A stretch of DNA of 35,533 nucleotides, taken from contig JACWDY010000010.1 in assembly GCA_014653835.1 (NCBI GenBank), positions 1 through 35,533 on the forward strand, read 5' to 3'. Source of the DNA: Pelagibacterales bacterium SAG-MED28. GTDB lineage: Bacteria > Pseudomonadota > Alphaproteobacteria > Pelagibacterales > Pelagibacteraceae. The position numbers were made by a program, and so were the translations under genes. How positions within the stretch are numbered: the first letter of the stretch is position 1; the number at the start of each line of letters is the position of its first letter. The notes beneath the pieces were generated by a model. It made no database searches. It was not told the origin of the DNA and saw nothing but the letters and a program-made list of their open reading frames with translations. This document shows positions 1 to 8,121 of the stretch, one piece after another.

Positions 1-1068
1 TTCAATTTTGAAATCGGTATTAGTCAAGAAATTTTTCCTAATAGCAGTGGAGAAAGAAGATTTAGTCCTATGGATAGATCCTTAAGAAGAGAACTGAAAT
101 CAACATTTGGTAATAATAATTACTGGTTTAATACCTCTAAGTTTAAAAATGCTGTTGAAATTAAAATACGCTCTTATAACGATGTTATTGAATTTTTAGT
201 TCCAAAGGAAATGGTATCAACTTCATCGGTGAGACTTTTCGTTTTATGGACTACGTTACCCTCATTAGTTTTAATTATAGTTGCATTAATATTCTTGAAA
301 AATCAAACGAAGCCACTTGTAAAATTAGCAAAAGCTGCAGAAAAGTTTGGAAAGGGTGATTATGTAAATGACTTTCGGGCATCAGGATCACAAGAAATTA
401 GAAAGGCGGCATTTGAATTCGATCGTATGGCAAAGAGAATTAATCGTCACCTTAATCAAAGAGCGGAAATGCTGTCGGGTATAAGCCATGATTTAAGAAC
501 GCCATTAACACGCTTGAAATTACAGCTTGCGATGCTTAAGCAAAAAGAAATTTCAGATAAAATGTCTAAAGACATTGATGAAATGGAAAAAATGCTCAAT
601 GATTATTTACAATTTGCGAAAACTCAAACTCAAGAAGATACTGTCTTAATCAATTTAAATAATCTTCTTAACTCAATAAAAAATAGTCTTAATAATAACA
701 ATTTATTTTTTAATAATCAAGATACAACTGTAGAGTTGAAGGGCAGGCCCACTGCATTAAAAAGATCTTTTGAAAATATAATCCAAAATGGTTTAAGTTA
801 TGGCAAAAATGTCTATCTAGATATTCAAAAAGGGAATAAAAGAGTTACAGTAATAGTAGAGGATGATGGTCCTGGTATACCCACAGATCAATATAAAAAT
901 GTGTTTAAGCCTTTTTTTAGATTGGATAAAAGTAGGAGTTTGAATCAATCCGGAGTTGGTTTAGGTCTTGCAATTGTTGAGGATATAATCAACTCACACG
1001 GAGGAAACATTCAACTTGGCAAAAGCAAGTATAATGGCCTACAGGTTAAAATTTCTTTACCTTTTTAG
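1..1068 (+). CDS. envZ: EnvZ-like sensor histidine kinase, 5' end cut by window edge
   Basis: Membrane histidine kinase of a two-component system. The reading frame is open from base 1, so the N-terminus lies outside; an in-frame ATG at 70 is probably internal. Counting from that ATG, a membrane segment sits near residues 56-76 (LFVLWTTLPSLVLIIVALIF), then a HAMP linker, then a HisKA box SGISHDLRTPLTRLK with the phospho-acceptor His at residue 140 (bases 487-489). The HATPase domain follows: an N-box with the Asn in NIIQNGLSYG, a D-box EDDGPGIP and a G-box SGVGLGLAIVEDII. Box order and sequence resemble EnvZ/OmpR-family kinases. The partner regulator is not visible and presumably lies to the left. 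The gene overlaps the 3' end of the convergent ubiK-like gene by about 12 bases. The kinase assignment is firm; the EnvZ name and the osmosensing role are inferred by similarity only. Confidence 0.85.
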   Translation, partial: FNFEIGISQEIFPNSSGERRFSPMDRSLRRELKSTFGNNNYWFNTSKFKNAVEIKIRSYNDVIEFLVPKEMVSTSSVRLFVLWTTLPSLVLIIVALIFLKNQTKPLVKLAKAAEKFGKGDYVNDFRASGSQEIRKAAFEFDRMAKRINRHLNQRAEMLSGISHDLRTPLTRLKLQLAMLKQKEISDKMSKDIDEMEKMLNDYLQFAKTQTQEDTVLINLNNLLNSIKNSLNNNNLFFNNQDTTVELKGRPTALKRSFENIIQNGLSYGKNVYLDIQKGNKRVTVIVEDDGPGIPTDQYKNVFKPFFRLDKSRSLNQSGVGLGLAIVEDIINSHGGNIQLGKSKYNGLQVKISLPF

Positions 1069-1287
1069 TTTTTTTTTCAATAATTTCTTGATCGTGGCAT
1101 CTTGTTTTTGAACAATTTTTTTTAAAACTTCGAACTCTTCCCTAGAAACTAGCTCAAGCTTGTTAATAATCTTATCTTTTTTAAATTTTAAATCTGTAGT
1201 TATTTCTTTTCTAATATCTTTTGAAGTCAAAATACCATTTTCAATTAAGCTAGATATAGATTTTAAAATTTTTTCTGAATTTTTCAT
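1057..1287 (-). CDS. ubiK: UbiK-like accessory factor (BMFP family), 76 aa
   Basis: Small charged protein with the layout of the BMFP/UbiK family. It has an N-terminal helical part (KILKSISSLIENGILTSKDI) and a C-terminal coiled coil that begins at the typical LVSREEFEVLKKIVQKQD segment and ends in a lysine-rich tail. Known members are about 80-100 residues and form trimers; E. coli UbiK assists the soluble ubiquinone biosynthesis complex, though membrane-fusion activity was also reported for this family. It is convergent with the kinase, with overlapping 3' ends, and divergent from lgt, with 51 bases between the two start codons. Family membership comes from the coiled-coil pattern and length, so the exact function is inferred. 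A ubiquinone role would fit an organism that relies on the bc1 complex encoded nearby. Confidence 0.7.
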   Translation of the reverse strand: MKNSEKILKSISSLIENGILTSKDIRKEITTDLKFKKDKIINKLELVSREEFEVLKKIVQKQDATIKKLLKKKLKR

Positions 1288-1338
1288 GACTTATCTTATT
1301 TGATGAACATCTTAATTTCAAATATGATATAAGAAATT

Positions 1339-2133
1339 ATGTATACCCACAATTTAGACCCTGTTTTAATAGATTTTGGGTTCATATTAATTAGATGGTA
1401 CTCTTTAGCTTACATCTTTGGAATAATTTTAGGTTGGTGGTGGGGAAAAAAAATTATCAATTATATTAGTAAAGATATTAATCTAAAATTTAATGTTAAA
1501 GAATTTGATGATTTGATCACTTATTTAATTATCTCTATTATTTTTGGAGGAAGACTAGGCTATGTAATATTTTACAACTTAGATTACTTCATAGATAATC
1601 CTTTCGATATTATAAAAATCTGGGAAGGAGGGATGTCTTTTCATGGTGCTCTTATAGGAATAATAATTGGAACTTATTTATTTTCCAAAAAAAAAGGTGT
1701 GCCAACTTATTTTTTATTAGATATTATAGCTTGCGTATCCCCTATTGGGATTTTTTTAGGTCGTTTAGCTAATTTTATCAATGGAGAACTTGTAGGAAAA
1801 GTAACTACTGTATCTTGGGGGGTAATCTTTCCGGCTATAGACAGTTTACCTCGACATCCTTCTCAATTATATGAAGCTATGCTTGAGGGTGTAGTATTAT
1901 TTTTAATATTAAATAATTTAATTTTCAAGCGAAGTTATAAAATGGGAACTTGTTCATATTTGTTTTTAATTTATTATGGAATTTTTAGAATCATATCAGA
2001 ATTTTTTAGACAACCAGATCCTCAATTAGGTTACTTGTTTAATTTTTTTAGCATGGGAACCCTTCTAAGTTTTTTGATGATTATAGCTGGTTTAGTTATT
2101 TTAAATTTTTTTCGAAAAAAAAATGAAACCTAA
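1339..2133 (+). CDS. lgt: Prolipoprotein diacylglyceryl transferase
   Basis: Transfers diacylglycerol from phosphatidylglycerol to the lipobox cysteine of prolipoproteins in the inner membrane, the first step of lipoprotein maturation. The 264-residue polytopic protein carries the family motifs: SFHGALIGI (His102), the Lgt signature GRLANFINGELVG (Arg142, Asn145, Glu150) and RHPSQLYEA near residue 172, followed by C-terminal membrane helices. Length is typical. The ATG at 1339 gives the usual short periplasmic N-terminus before the first helix. A TATAAG hexamer ends only five bases before the ATG, so transcription may start almost at the start codon. The last 11 bases overlap the start of the downstream methyltransferase gene, suggesting translational coupling. 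Confidence 0.95.
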   Translation: MYTHNLDPVLIDFGFILIRWYSLAYIFGIILGWWWGKKIINYISKDINLKFNVKEFDDLITYLIISIIFGGRLGYVIFYNLDYFIDNPFDIIKIWEGGMSFHGALIGIIIGTYLFSKKKGVPTYFLLDIIACVSPIGIFLGRLANFINGELVGKVTTVSWGVIFPAIDSLPRHPSQLYEAMLEGVVLFLILNNLIFKRSYKMGTCSYLFLIYYGIFRIISEFFRQPDPQLGYLFNFFSMGTLLSFLMIIAGLVILNFFRKKNET

Positions 2134-3187
2134 TCGAATATTTTTTAAAAAATCAAAAATTTTACCTAGTGACAAATTTTTTAGAAACGTGCTTTATGAT
2201 AAAAAATTTGGCTACTACACTTCACAAATGCCTTTTGGAAAGGGTGGTGATTTTATCACTGCGCCCAAAATTTCAAGTATTTTTTCTGAAATGATTGCAA
2301 TTTGGATTGTATCTTCTTGGATGACATTTGGAAAACCAAAAAATTTTAATATTGTAGAACTTGGTCCAGGAGATGGTAGTTTAGCAAACATTCTCTTAAA
2401 ATCTTTTAAAAAATTTCCTGAATTTAATTCAATAAAAAATATGTTTTTATTGGAAAAAAGTATTTTTTTAAGAAAAGTGCAAAAAAAAAAGATTTTAGAT
2501 AATGATGTTAAATGGATTAATAACTTAAATAGTATCAAAAAAGGACCAGTTATTTTTTTCGGAAATGAATTTTTTGATGCAATACCTATTAAACAATTTA
2601 AAAAAATAAAAAATAATATTTTTGAAAAGCATTATTCACTAGAGAAAAATAAAAATATTAAAGAAATATTTATTAAAGCTTCACCTGCTAGTGTTAAAAT
2701 TATCAAATCTTATAAATCACTAAAGAATTTAAAATTTATCGAATTTCCTCAATTTGGTCTCCAAGAGCTCAAGAAAATAAATAAAAAAATTTCTAAATTA
2801 GGCGGTTGTATCTTAATGATTGATTACGGATATTTAAAATCAAATAATCAAAATACTTTACAATCCGTAATGAAACACAAAAGAAATAGTTTACTCGATA
2901 ACCTTGGTAAAGCAGACATTACTGCTCATGTTAATTTTGCGCTTCTTAGTGAATTTTTTAAGAAAGACGGTTTAAAAGTGAAAAATGTAATTACTCAAAA
3001 ACAATTTTTAGAGAGAATGGGTATTCTTGAAAGAGCTCGGATAATGTCAAACAAAATGAAGTTTAGAGAACAATCTGATCTTTATTTAAGGCTCAAAAGG
3101 TTATTAGGGTCTAATTATATGGGATATTTATTTAAAGTGATTATGGCTTATAAATTTAATAATAATAATTTTGCTGGATTTAAATAA
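2123..3187 (+). CDS. SAM-dependent methyltransferase, MidA/NDUFAF7 (DUF185) family
   Basis: 354-residue class I methyltransferase. The N-terminus (FGYYTSQMPFGKGGDFITAPKISSIFSEMIA) is the characteristic opening of the MidA/NDUFAF7 family, followed by the SAM-binding loop VELGPGDGSLANILL and the later GNEFFDAIPI motif. In mitochondria NDUFAF7 dimethylates an arginine of a complex I subunit (NDUFS2) and is needed for complex I assembly. A bacterial counterpart acting on NuoD is plausible here but not shown by the sequence. It overlaps lgt at its start and shares TAATG with pgeF at its end, so the three genes look co-translated. Family call is firm; the substrate is inferred. Confidence 0.85.
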   Translation: MKPNRIFFKKSKILPSDKFFRNVLYDKKFGYYTSQMPFGKGGDFITAPKISSIFSEMIAIWIVSSWMTFGKPKNFNIVELGPGDGSLANILLKSFKKFPEFNSIKNMFLLEKSIFLRKVQKKKILDNDVKWINNLNSIKKGPVIFFGNEFFDAIPIKQFKKIKNNIFEKHYSLEKNKNIKEIFIKASPASVKIIKSYKSLKNLKFIEFPQFGLQELKKINKKISKLGGCILMIDYGYLKSNNQNTLQSVMKHKRNSLLDNLGKADITAHVNFALLSEFFKKDGLKVKNVITQKQFLERMGILERARIMSNKMKFREQSDLYLRLKRLLGSNYMGYLFKVIMAYKFNNNNFAGFK

Positions 3188-3948
3188 TGTTTTACTCAAA
3201 AAAACTTAAAAAAATAAAAAAAATTAATCATTGCTTCTTTTCAAGAAAAAATGGATTTTCAAAAGGTATTTACAAGGGTTTAAATTGCGGAAAAGGATCA
3301 AAGGATAAAAAAGGAAATGTAAAAAAAAACTTAGATTATGTTGCAAAAAAAATGAATATTGAGAGAGATAAATTAATATTAATGCATCAAACTCATAGTA
3401 ACAAAGTAGTAGAAATTAAAAAAAATAATTATAAAAAAAAGGTCATTGCGGATGCTATGATAACAAAAATGAAAGGTTTTGCTCTTGGAGTAGTAACAGC
3501 GGATTGCGTACCAATTATACTTTATGACGAAAAAAATCAAATTATTGGCTGTATACATGCTGGTTGGAAAGGTACTTTGTTGGGCGTAATTAAAAATACT
3601 GTTTCTAAAATAAAAAAGATAAGTTCTAGTAATAAAATTTACGCATGTGTTGGACCATGCATTGGTAAGAAAAGTTATGAAGTAGATAAAAATTTTTATA
3701 AAATGTTTATTGCTAAATCTAGAAACAATAAAATTTACTTCTCAAACAAAAATAAGACGAAAAAGTTATTTAATTTAAGAAAATTCGTCACAAATAAACT
3801 TTTAAAAAATAATATTAATGTAGATCAAGTAGATCGAGATACTTTTGCTGAAAAAGGTAATTTTTTTAGTTATAGAAGATCATATAAATTGAAGCAAAAA
3901 GATTATGGTAGATGTATATCTTCAATCTGTATGCCTGGACTTAATTAA
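3187..3948 (+). CDS. pgeF: Peptidoglycan editing factor / multicopper polyphenol oxidase family (YfiH, DUF152)
   Basis: 253-residue protein of the YfiH/LACC1 family. Family motifs are visible: LMHQTHSNKVVEI, then ADCVPIILYDEKNQIIGCIHAGWKG with the metal-binding Cys and His residues, then GPCIGKKSYEV. E. coli PgeF removes mis-incorporated residues from peptidoglycan precursors, and other members were reported to act as laccase or purine nucleoside phosphorylase, so the physiological substrate is uncertain. The start codon overlaps the preceding stop (TAATG). A gap of about 40 bases then separates it from prs, which appears to have its own promoter, so this is probably the last gene of the lgt transcription unit. 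Confidence 0.87.
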   Translation: MFYSKKLKKIKKINHCFFSRKNGFSKGIYKGLNCGKGSKDKKGNVKKNLDYVAKKMNIERDKLILMHQTHSNKVVEIKKNNYKKKVIADAMITKMKGFALGVVTADCVPIILYDEKNQIIGCIHAGWKGTLLGVIKNTVSKIKKISSSNKIYACVGPCIGKKSYEVDKNFYKMFIAKSRNNKIYFSNKNKTKKLFNLRKFVTNKLLKNNINVDQVDRDTFAEKGNFFSYRRSYKLKQKDYGRCISSICMPGLN

Positions 3949-3949
3949 T

Positions 3950-3977
3950 TTGAAAAGATACAGAAATAAGGTATAAG
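3950..3977 (+). promoter_or_regulatory. Candidate sigma-70 promoter of prs
   Basis: TTGAAA at 3950-3955 matches the -35 consensus at five of six bases. A 16-base spacer follows, then TATAAG at 3972-3977, five of six for the -10 box. The prs ATG lies at 3990, so transcription would begin about five bases before it. No Shine-Dalgarno sequence is visible in that space, which fits a leaderless or nearly leaderless transcript. Confidence 0.5.
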
Positions 3978-3989
3978 TAGTAACATTTC

Positions 3990-4922
3990 ATGAAAATATT
4001 ATCTGGAACTAGTAATCAAAAACTTAGTAAGGATATATCTAAGCAATTAAAGCTTAAACTCGTTAACACAAATATAAAAAGATTTGCTGATGGAGAAATT
4101 TATATTGAAATAAACGAGAATATTAGAGGAAATAGTATTTTTGTTATTCAATCAACTTCGAATCCTGCTAACGATAATTTAATGGAGCTTTTGTTAATTA
4201 TTGATGCTTTAAAAAGATCATCAGCCAAAAATATTACAGCTGTAATTCCATATTATGGCTACGCAAGACAAGATAGAAAAGTTGCTCCAAGAACATCTAT
4301 TTCAGCAAAAGTAGTTGCGAATTTATTAACTAATGCAGGCGCTAGTAGAGTTGTGACTGTTGATTTACATGCTGGTCAAATTCAAGGTTTTTTTGATATG
4401 CCAGTAGACAACTTATTTACAACTCCGCTTTTTGCAAAATATATTAAAAAAAAATTGAAAAGTAAAAAATTGATTTGTGTTTCTCCAGATGTTGGAGGTG
4501 TTCAAAGAACAAGAGGTCTTGCCACAAGAATTAAAGCTGATTTAGCGATTATAGATAAAAGAAGGCCAAGAGCTGGCCAGTCTAAGGTAATGAATATTAT
4601 TGGAAATGTTAAAGGTAAAACTTGTATCATTGTAGATGATATTATTGATAGTGGTGGCACAATTGTAAATGCTGTAGAGGCTTTAAAAAAAGCAGGTGCT
4701 GTAGATGTATATATTTTTATCACTCACGCTGTTTTAAGTGGTCAGGCAGTTGAAAAAATTAAAAAATCTAAAATAAAGAAACTTATTATTACAGACACAA
4801 TTGATAACTCAAAAAAAATAAAAAATAACAATAAAATTGAGGTATTGTCTATATCCTCATTAATGGCCGAGGCTATCAAAAGAATAGCAAATTCAAATTC
4901 AGTATCTGATTTATTTAATTAA
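3990..4922 (+). CDS. prs: Ribose-phosphate pyrophosphokinase
   Basis: Makes PRPP from ribose 5-phosphate and ATP, feeding purine, pyrimidine, histidine, tryptophan and NAD synthesis in the cytosol. The 310-residue protein matches the family length and carries its landmarks: the N-terminal FADGEIYIEI segment, the flexible-loop region YYGYARQDRK, VDLHAGQIQGFFD, the PDVGGVQRTRG segment, and the PRPP-binding loop VDDIIDSGGTIVNAV. A candidate promoter ends 12 bases upstream. Separated by a 49-base gap from rplY, which is the same arrangement (prs - rplY - pth - ychF) seen in many alphaproteobacteria. Confidence 0.97.
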   Translation: MKILSGTSNQKLSKDISKQLKLKLVNTNIKRFADGEIYIEINENIRGNSIFVIQSTSNPANDNLMELLLIIDALKRSSAKNITAVIPYYGYARQDRKVAPRTSISAKVVANLLTNAGASRVVTVDLHAGQIQGFFDMPVDNLFTTPLFAKYIKKKLKSKKLICVSPDVGGVQRTRGLATRIKADLAIIDKRRPRAGQSKVMNIIGNVKGKTCIIVDDIIDSGGTIVNAVEALKKAGAVDVYIFITHAVLSGQAVEKIKKSKIKKLIITDTIDNSKKIKNNNKIEVLSISSLMAEAIKRIANSNSVSDLFN

Positions 4923-4925
4923 CTC

Positions 4926-4954
4926 TTGTTTTGGTAATCATCTTGGGTTATATA
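4926..4954 (+). promoter_or_regulatory. Weak candidate promoter upstream of rplY
   Basis: TTGTTT at 4926-4931 and TATATA at 4949-4954 are separated by 17 bases. The hexamers match consensus at only three and four of six positions. The predicted leader before the rplY ATG at 4972 would be about 10 bases, with no Shine-Dalgarno sequence. Spacing is the main support, and read-through from prs is an alternative. Confidence 0.3.
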
Positions 4955-4971
4955 CCCTCTTCAATTAATTT

Positions 4972-5724
4972 ATGAGTAATTTAAAGGCAATTAAAAGAGA
5001 GAACACCTCATCGGGATCAAACAATAAGTTAAGATCAGAGGGGCTTATACCTGCCATTTTATATGGTGGCAAAGAAGCTAATAAAAATATTTCAATAGAG
5101 AAAAAAGATATTAAGAATTTAATTCATTCAGATACATTTTTATCAAAAGTTTTAGAATTAGACATTGATGGTAAAAAAGAAAGAGTGATTCCAAGAGAAG
5201 TAGCATTTAATGTTGTTTCAGAAGAGCCTATTCACATAGACTTCATGAGAATAGTCTTAGGTAAAAAAATTATTTTAGAAATACCTGTAAAATTTATTAA
5301 TCATCCGGACTCACCGGGATTAAAAAGAGGTGGGGTTTTAAATATTGTTAGAAGAAAAGTTGAATTAAAGTGTCCTGCTGAAAATATACCTGACGAAATA
5401 ATTATTGATTTAGCTGGAACTGATATCGGAACAAGTATAAAAATTTCATCGGTTAAATTACCAGAAAATGTTATCCCAACAATAACAGATCGTGATTTCG
5501 TCATAGCAACAGTTGCTTCTCCAACAGTTATGAAAGAGCCAGAGAAACCAGCTGAGGGTGATGCAGCGGCCGAAGGTGCTGAAGGCGAAACTCCAATAGA
5601 GGGAGCCGAAGCAGCAGCTAAAGATGGAGAGGGAGCTAAGAAAGATGATAAAACTAAAGAAGGTGCTGATAAAAAGCCTGACGAAAAAAAACCTGCTGAA
5701 AAGAAACCTGCTGAAAAAAAATAA
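4972..5724 (+). CDS. rplY: 50S ribosomal protein L25 (general stress protein Ctc type) with long low-complexity tail
   Basis: Binds 5S rRNA in the large ribosomal subunit. Residues 1 to about 180 form the L25 domain plus the TL5/Ctc C-terminal beta domain. Visible motifs are GLIPAILYGGKEANKNISIEKKD near the start, HIDFMRI, and the VRRKVELKCPAENIPDEIIIDL to VKLPENV segment of the second domain. From about residue 185 the protein turns into a roughly 65-residue acidic Ala/Glu/Gly-rich stretch, which becomes a Lys/Pro/Glu repeat (KKPAE units) at the very end. The tail is richer in G+C than its surroundings around 5560-5640 and contains short tandem repeats. Ctc-type L25 proteins often carry variable tails. 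Pth starts five bases after the stop. Confidence 0.93.
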   Translation: MSNLKAIKRENTSSGSNNKLRSEGLIPAILYGGKEANKNISIEKKDIKNLIHSDTFLSKVLELDIDGKKERVIPREVAFNVVSEEPIHIDFMRIVLGKKIILEIPVKFINHPDSPGLKRGGVLNIVRRKVELKCPAENIPDEIIIDLAGTDIGTSIKISSVKLPENVIPTITDRDFVIATVASPTVMKEPEKPAEGDAAAEGAEGETPIEGAEAAAKDGEGAKKDDKTKEGADKKPDEKKPAEKKPAEKK

Positions 5725-5729
5725 TTAAT

Positions 5730-6302
5730 ATGCTTTTACTTGTCGGATTGGGCAATCCTGGGTCCAACTATACTAATACTAGACATAATATTGGTTTTAA
5801 AATTATTGATGCTATTAACACTCAATTTAAACTTTCTAAACAGAAACCAAAATTCAAAGGTTTGCTTACTACTGGAAATATTGATGAAAAAAAAATCTAT
5901 GCAATTAAGCCTTTAACTTTTATGAATAACTCAGGAACAGCCATTAAAGAGCTAATTGATTACTTTAAAATTGATGCAAAAGATGTTTTTGTTTTTCATG
6001 ATGATATGGATATCGATTTTGGGAAGATAAAAGCTAAATTTGGAGGTGGTAGTGCAGGCCATAATGGAATTGAATCAATAGATAAATTTATTGGTAAGGA
6101 TTATTCACGAGTGCGTATAGGTATAGGTCACCCTAAACAAAAGAAGAAAGTAAACAATCATGTGTTGGAAGATTTTAAAGAAGATGAAGAAGAAAAAATT
6201 AACGATATTACAGAAAACATAGTGAAACAATTACCTACCCTAATTGAAAAAAAAATAGATCTCTTCTCAAGTAAAGTAAATCAAGACCTTAATGGGATTT
6301 AA
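5730..6302 (+). CDS. pth: Peptidyl-tRNA hydrolase
   Basis: Cleaves the ester bond of peptidyl-tRNAs released from stalled ribosomes, recycling tRNA. The 190-residue protein begins with the family signature LLVGLGNPGSNYTNTRHNIGF, including the catalytic His19 and Asn9. It continues with KPLTFMNNSG, FHDDMDIDFGK and GGGSAGHNGIESI, all conserved in bacterial Pth. Length is normal. It sits five bases after rplY and overlaps the start of ychF by 11 bases, so the three genes are probably co-transcribed and coupled. Confidence 0.96.
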   Translation: MLLLVGLGNPGSNYTNTRHNIGFKIIDAINTQFKLSKQKPKFKGLLTTGNIDEKKIYAIKPLTFMNNSGTAIKELIDYFKIDAKDVFVFHDDMDIDFGKIKAKFGGGSAGHNGIESIDKFIGKDYSRVRIGIGHPKQKKKVNNHVLEDFKEDEEEKINDITENIVKQLPTLIEKKIDLFSSKVNQDLNGI

Positions 6303-7362
6303 ATGCGGAATAGTTGGACTTCCAAATGTTGGGAAGTCTACTTTATTTAATGCTTTAACAGCTTCAAAAAATGCAGAAGCAGCAAACTTTCCTTTTTGTA
6401 CTATAGATCCAAATATTGGAGTCGTCGACGTAGTAGATGAGAGACTTGACCAGTTAACTAAATTATCAAATTCAAAAAAGAAGATTTATACAAATATAAC
6501 TTTCGTAGATATTGCAGGTTTGGTTAAAGGTGCTTCAAAAGGTGAGGGTTTGGGTAATAAATTTCTTTCTCATATAAGAGAAGTTGATGCAATCATTCAC
6601 TTAGTAAGATGCTTCGAGTCAGACAAGATTACCCACGTAAATTCAAAAATTAATCCCTTAGATGATCTTGAAACTATAAAAACAGAGATAATACTTTCAG
6701 ATTTAGATATCGTCCAAAAAAAACTAGAAAAGGGTAAAAAAAAATTACTAGAAGAAAAAGAGGTAAAAATACTTGAAGAGAAATTGAGTCAATTAAATGA
6801 TGGCAAAGAAGTAGTGCCTAACAATAAAGAAGAGGAAAAATTTCTAACTACCTTAGGTTTATTAAGTATTAAACCAAAAATTATAGTATGCAATGTTGAT
6901 GAAGAAAGTTTAGCGAAAGGCAATTCCCATACTGAAAGTGTAAAAAAAAATTACTCAGAAGAAAAAGTAGTTACAATTTGTGCTGATATTGAGGATCAAA
7001 TAATGAGTCTAGATAACGACGAAAGAGAAACTTTTATGAAGGAAATAGGTCTTAACAAAACTGGTCTTAACCAATTAATTAAAGAGGGGTATGAACTTTT
7101 AAATCTAGATACTTTTTTTACTTCTGGTCCTGAAGAAAGTAGAGCATGGACAATAGAAAAAAATACGCCGGCACCTAAGGCTGCGAGTGTCATACATACT
7201 GATTTTGAAAAAAATTTTATTAGGGCTGAAACAGTTACTTGTGAAGATTTTGTTAAATACGGTAGTGCTGAGAAATGTAAAGAAAACGGAAAACTAAGAA
7301 TAGAAGGTAAGGACTATATTGTAAAAGATGGCGACGTCTTATACTTCCGTGTCAACCCTTGA
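6292..7362 (+). CDS. ychF: Redox-regulated ATPase YchF (Obg-family P-loop protein)
   Basis: Ribosome-associated P-loop NTPase that prefers ATP over GTP and is linked to translation and oxidative-stress responses. The 356-residue protein shows the Walker A motif GLPNVGKSTLF at residues 9-19 and DIAGLVKGASKGEGLGNKFL. In place of the usual NKxD base-specificity motif it has NVDEES, the change that gives YchF its ATP preference. A C-terminal TGS-type domain holds FVKYGSAEKCKENGKLRIEGKDY in separate pieces. The ATG at 6292 gives the universal MGFKCGIVG start. Its 3' end overlaps that of the convergent petC by 24 bases. Confidence 0.96.
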   Translation: MGFKCGIVGLPNVGKSTLFNALTASKNAEAANFPFCTIDPNIGVVDVVDERLDQLTKLSNSKKKIYTNITFVDIAGLVKGASKGEGLGNKFLSHIREVDAIIHLVRCFESDKITHVNSKINPLDDLETIKTEIILSDLDIVQKKLEKGKKKLLEEKEVKILEEKLSQLNDGKEVVPNNKEEEKFLTTLGLLSIKPKIIVCNVDEESLAKGNSHTESVKKNYSEEKVVTICADIEDQIMSLDNDERETFMKEIGLNKTGLNQLIKEGYELLNLDTFFTSGPEESRAWTIEKNTPAPKAASVIHTDFEKNFIRAETVTCEDFVKYGSAEKCKENGKLRIEGKDYIVKDGDVLYFRVNP

Positions 7363-8121
7363 CCAAATCTTCTTCATACTCAGATAAACAAGAGTGGTTA
7401 AAAGTATTAAGTAAATAATTACTTTCACACCTGTTCTGTGTCTTTCCTCCAGTTCTGGTTCGGCTGCCCATGCTAAAAATGTTGTTACGTCTTTTGCCAT
7501 TTGGTCCACAGTAGAAACTGTTCCATCTGCATATTCTATCAATCCATCCTCAAGATTGTTTGGCATTTTAATTTTATTTCCTATCATATACTTATTATAA
7601 TATACCCCTTGATCTAAAGTTACTCCTGGTGGCGGGTCTTCGTAACCTACTAAAACAGAGTAAATATAATTTGCTCCTCCTTTTCTTGCTTTGACTAAAA
7701 CAGACATGTCTGGAGGATATGCGCCTCCATTTGCTGCTGCTGCTGCCTCCTTATTTGGATGAGGACTTACAAACATATCAGATGGTCGACCAGGTCTAGT
7801 GAACATTTCACCCTGACTGTCTGGTCCGTCAGTAACCTCGAAGCTTGCTGCTATAGCTTTTACCTCTGCCTCTGTAAATTCCGGACCACCAGACTCTCCA
7901 AGATTTCTATAGCTAAGATATTGCATAGAATGACATGATGAACAAACTTCTTTATAAACTTGAAAACCTCTTTGTAGTGATGCTCTATCAAAAGTTCCTG
8001 TTAAACCCTTGAAACTCCAATCTACTTTAATTGGATCGGTCATTTCAGCGCTATATAGAGGTTTAATTGATAAGAATAGTAGTATGATTGTTTTGCTTAT
8101 ACTTAAATTAAACTTTTTCAT
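7339..8121 (-). CDS. petC: Cytochrome c1 of the bc1 complex
   Basis: Heme c subunit of complex III, which passes electrons from the Rieske protein to cytochrome c. The 260-residue precursor has a Sec signal peptide (hydrophobic stretch TIILLFLSI, likely cleavage near SAE at about 24-26) and one c-type heme site CSSCH at residues 60-64. [10 protein letters not shown] follows, typical of cytochrome c1, and the C-terminal membrane anchor [18 protein letters not shown] lies near residues 230-247. A Met in NKIKMPNNL is the likely axial ligand region. It overlaps petB by 14 bases. This is a separate cytochrome c1 gene, not the fused fbcH form known from Bradyrhizobium. Confidence 0.96.
   Translation of the reverse strand: MKKFNLSISKTIILLFLSIKPLYSAEMTDPIKVDWSFKGLTGTFDRASLQRGFQVYKEVCSSCHSMQYLSYRNLGESGGPEFTEAEVKAIAASFEVTDGPDSQGEMFTRPGRPSDMFVSPHPNKEAAAAANGGAYPPDMSVLVKARKGGANYIYSVLVGYEDPPPGVTLDQGVYYNKYMIGNKIKMPNNLEDGLIEYADGTVSTVDQMAKDVTTFLAWAAEPELEERHRTGVKVIIYLILLTTLVYLSMKKIWSRVDTEV

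Noticed and set aside
2215-2538. 107-codon reading frame antisense to the MidA-type methyltransferase gene
   Set aside because: The plus-strand gene is clearly real; the antisense frame has a biased, meaningless composition.
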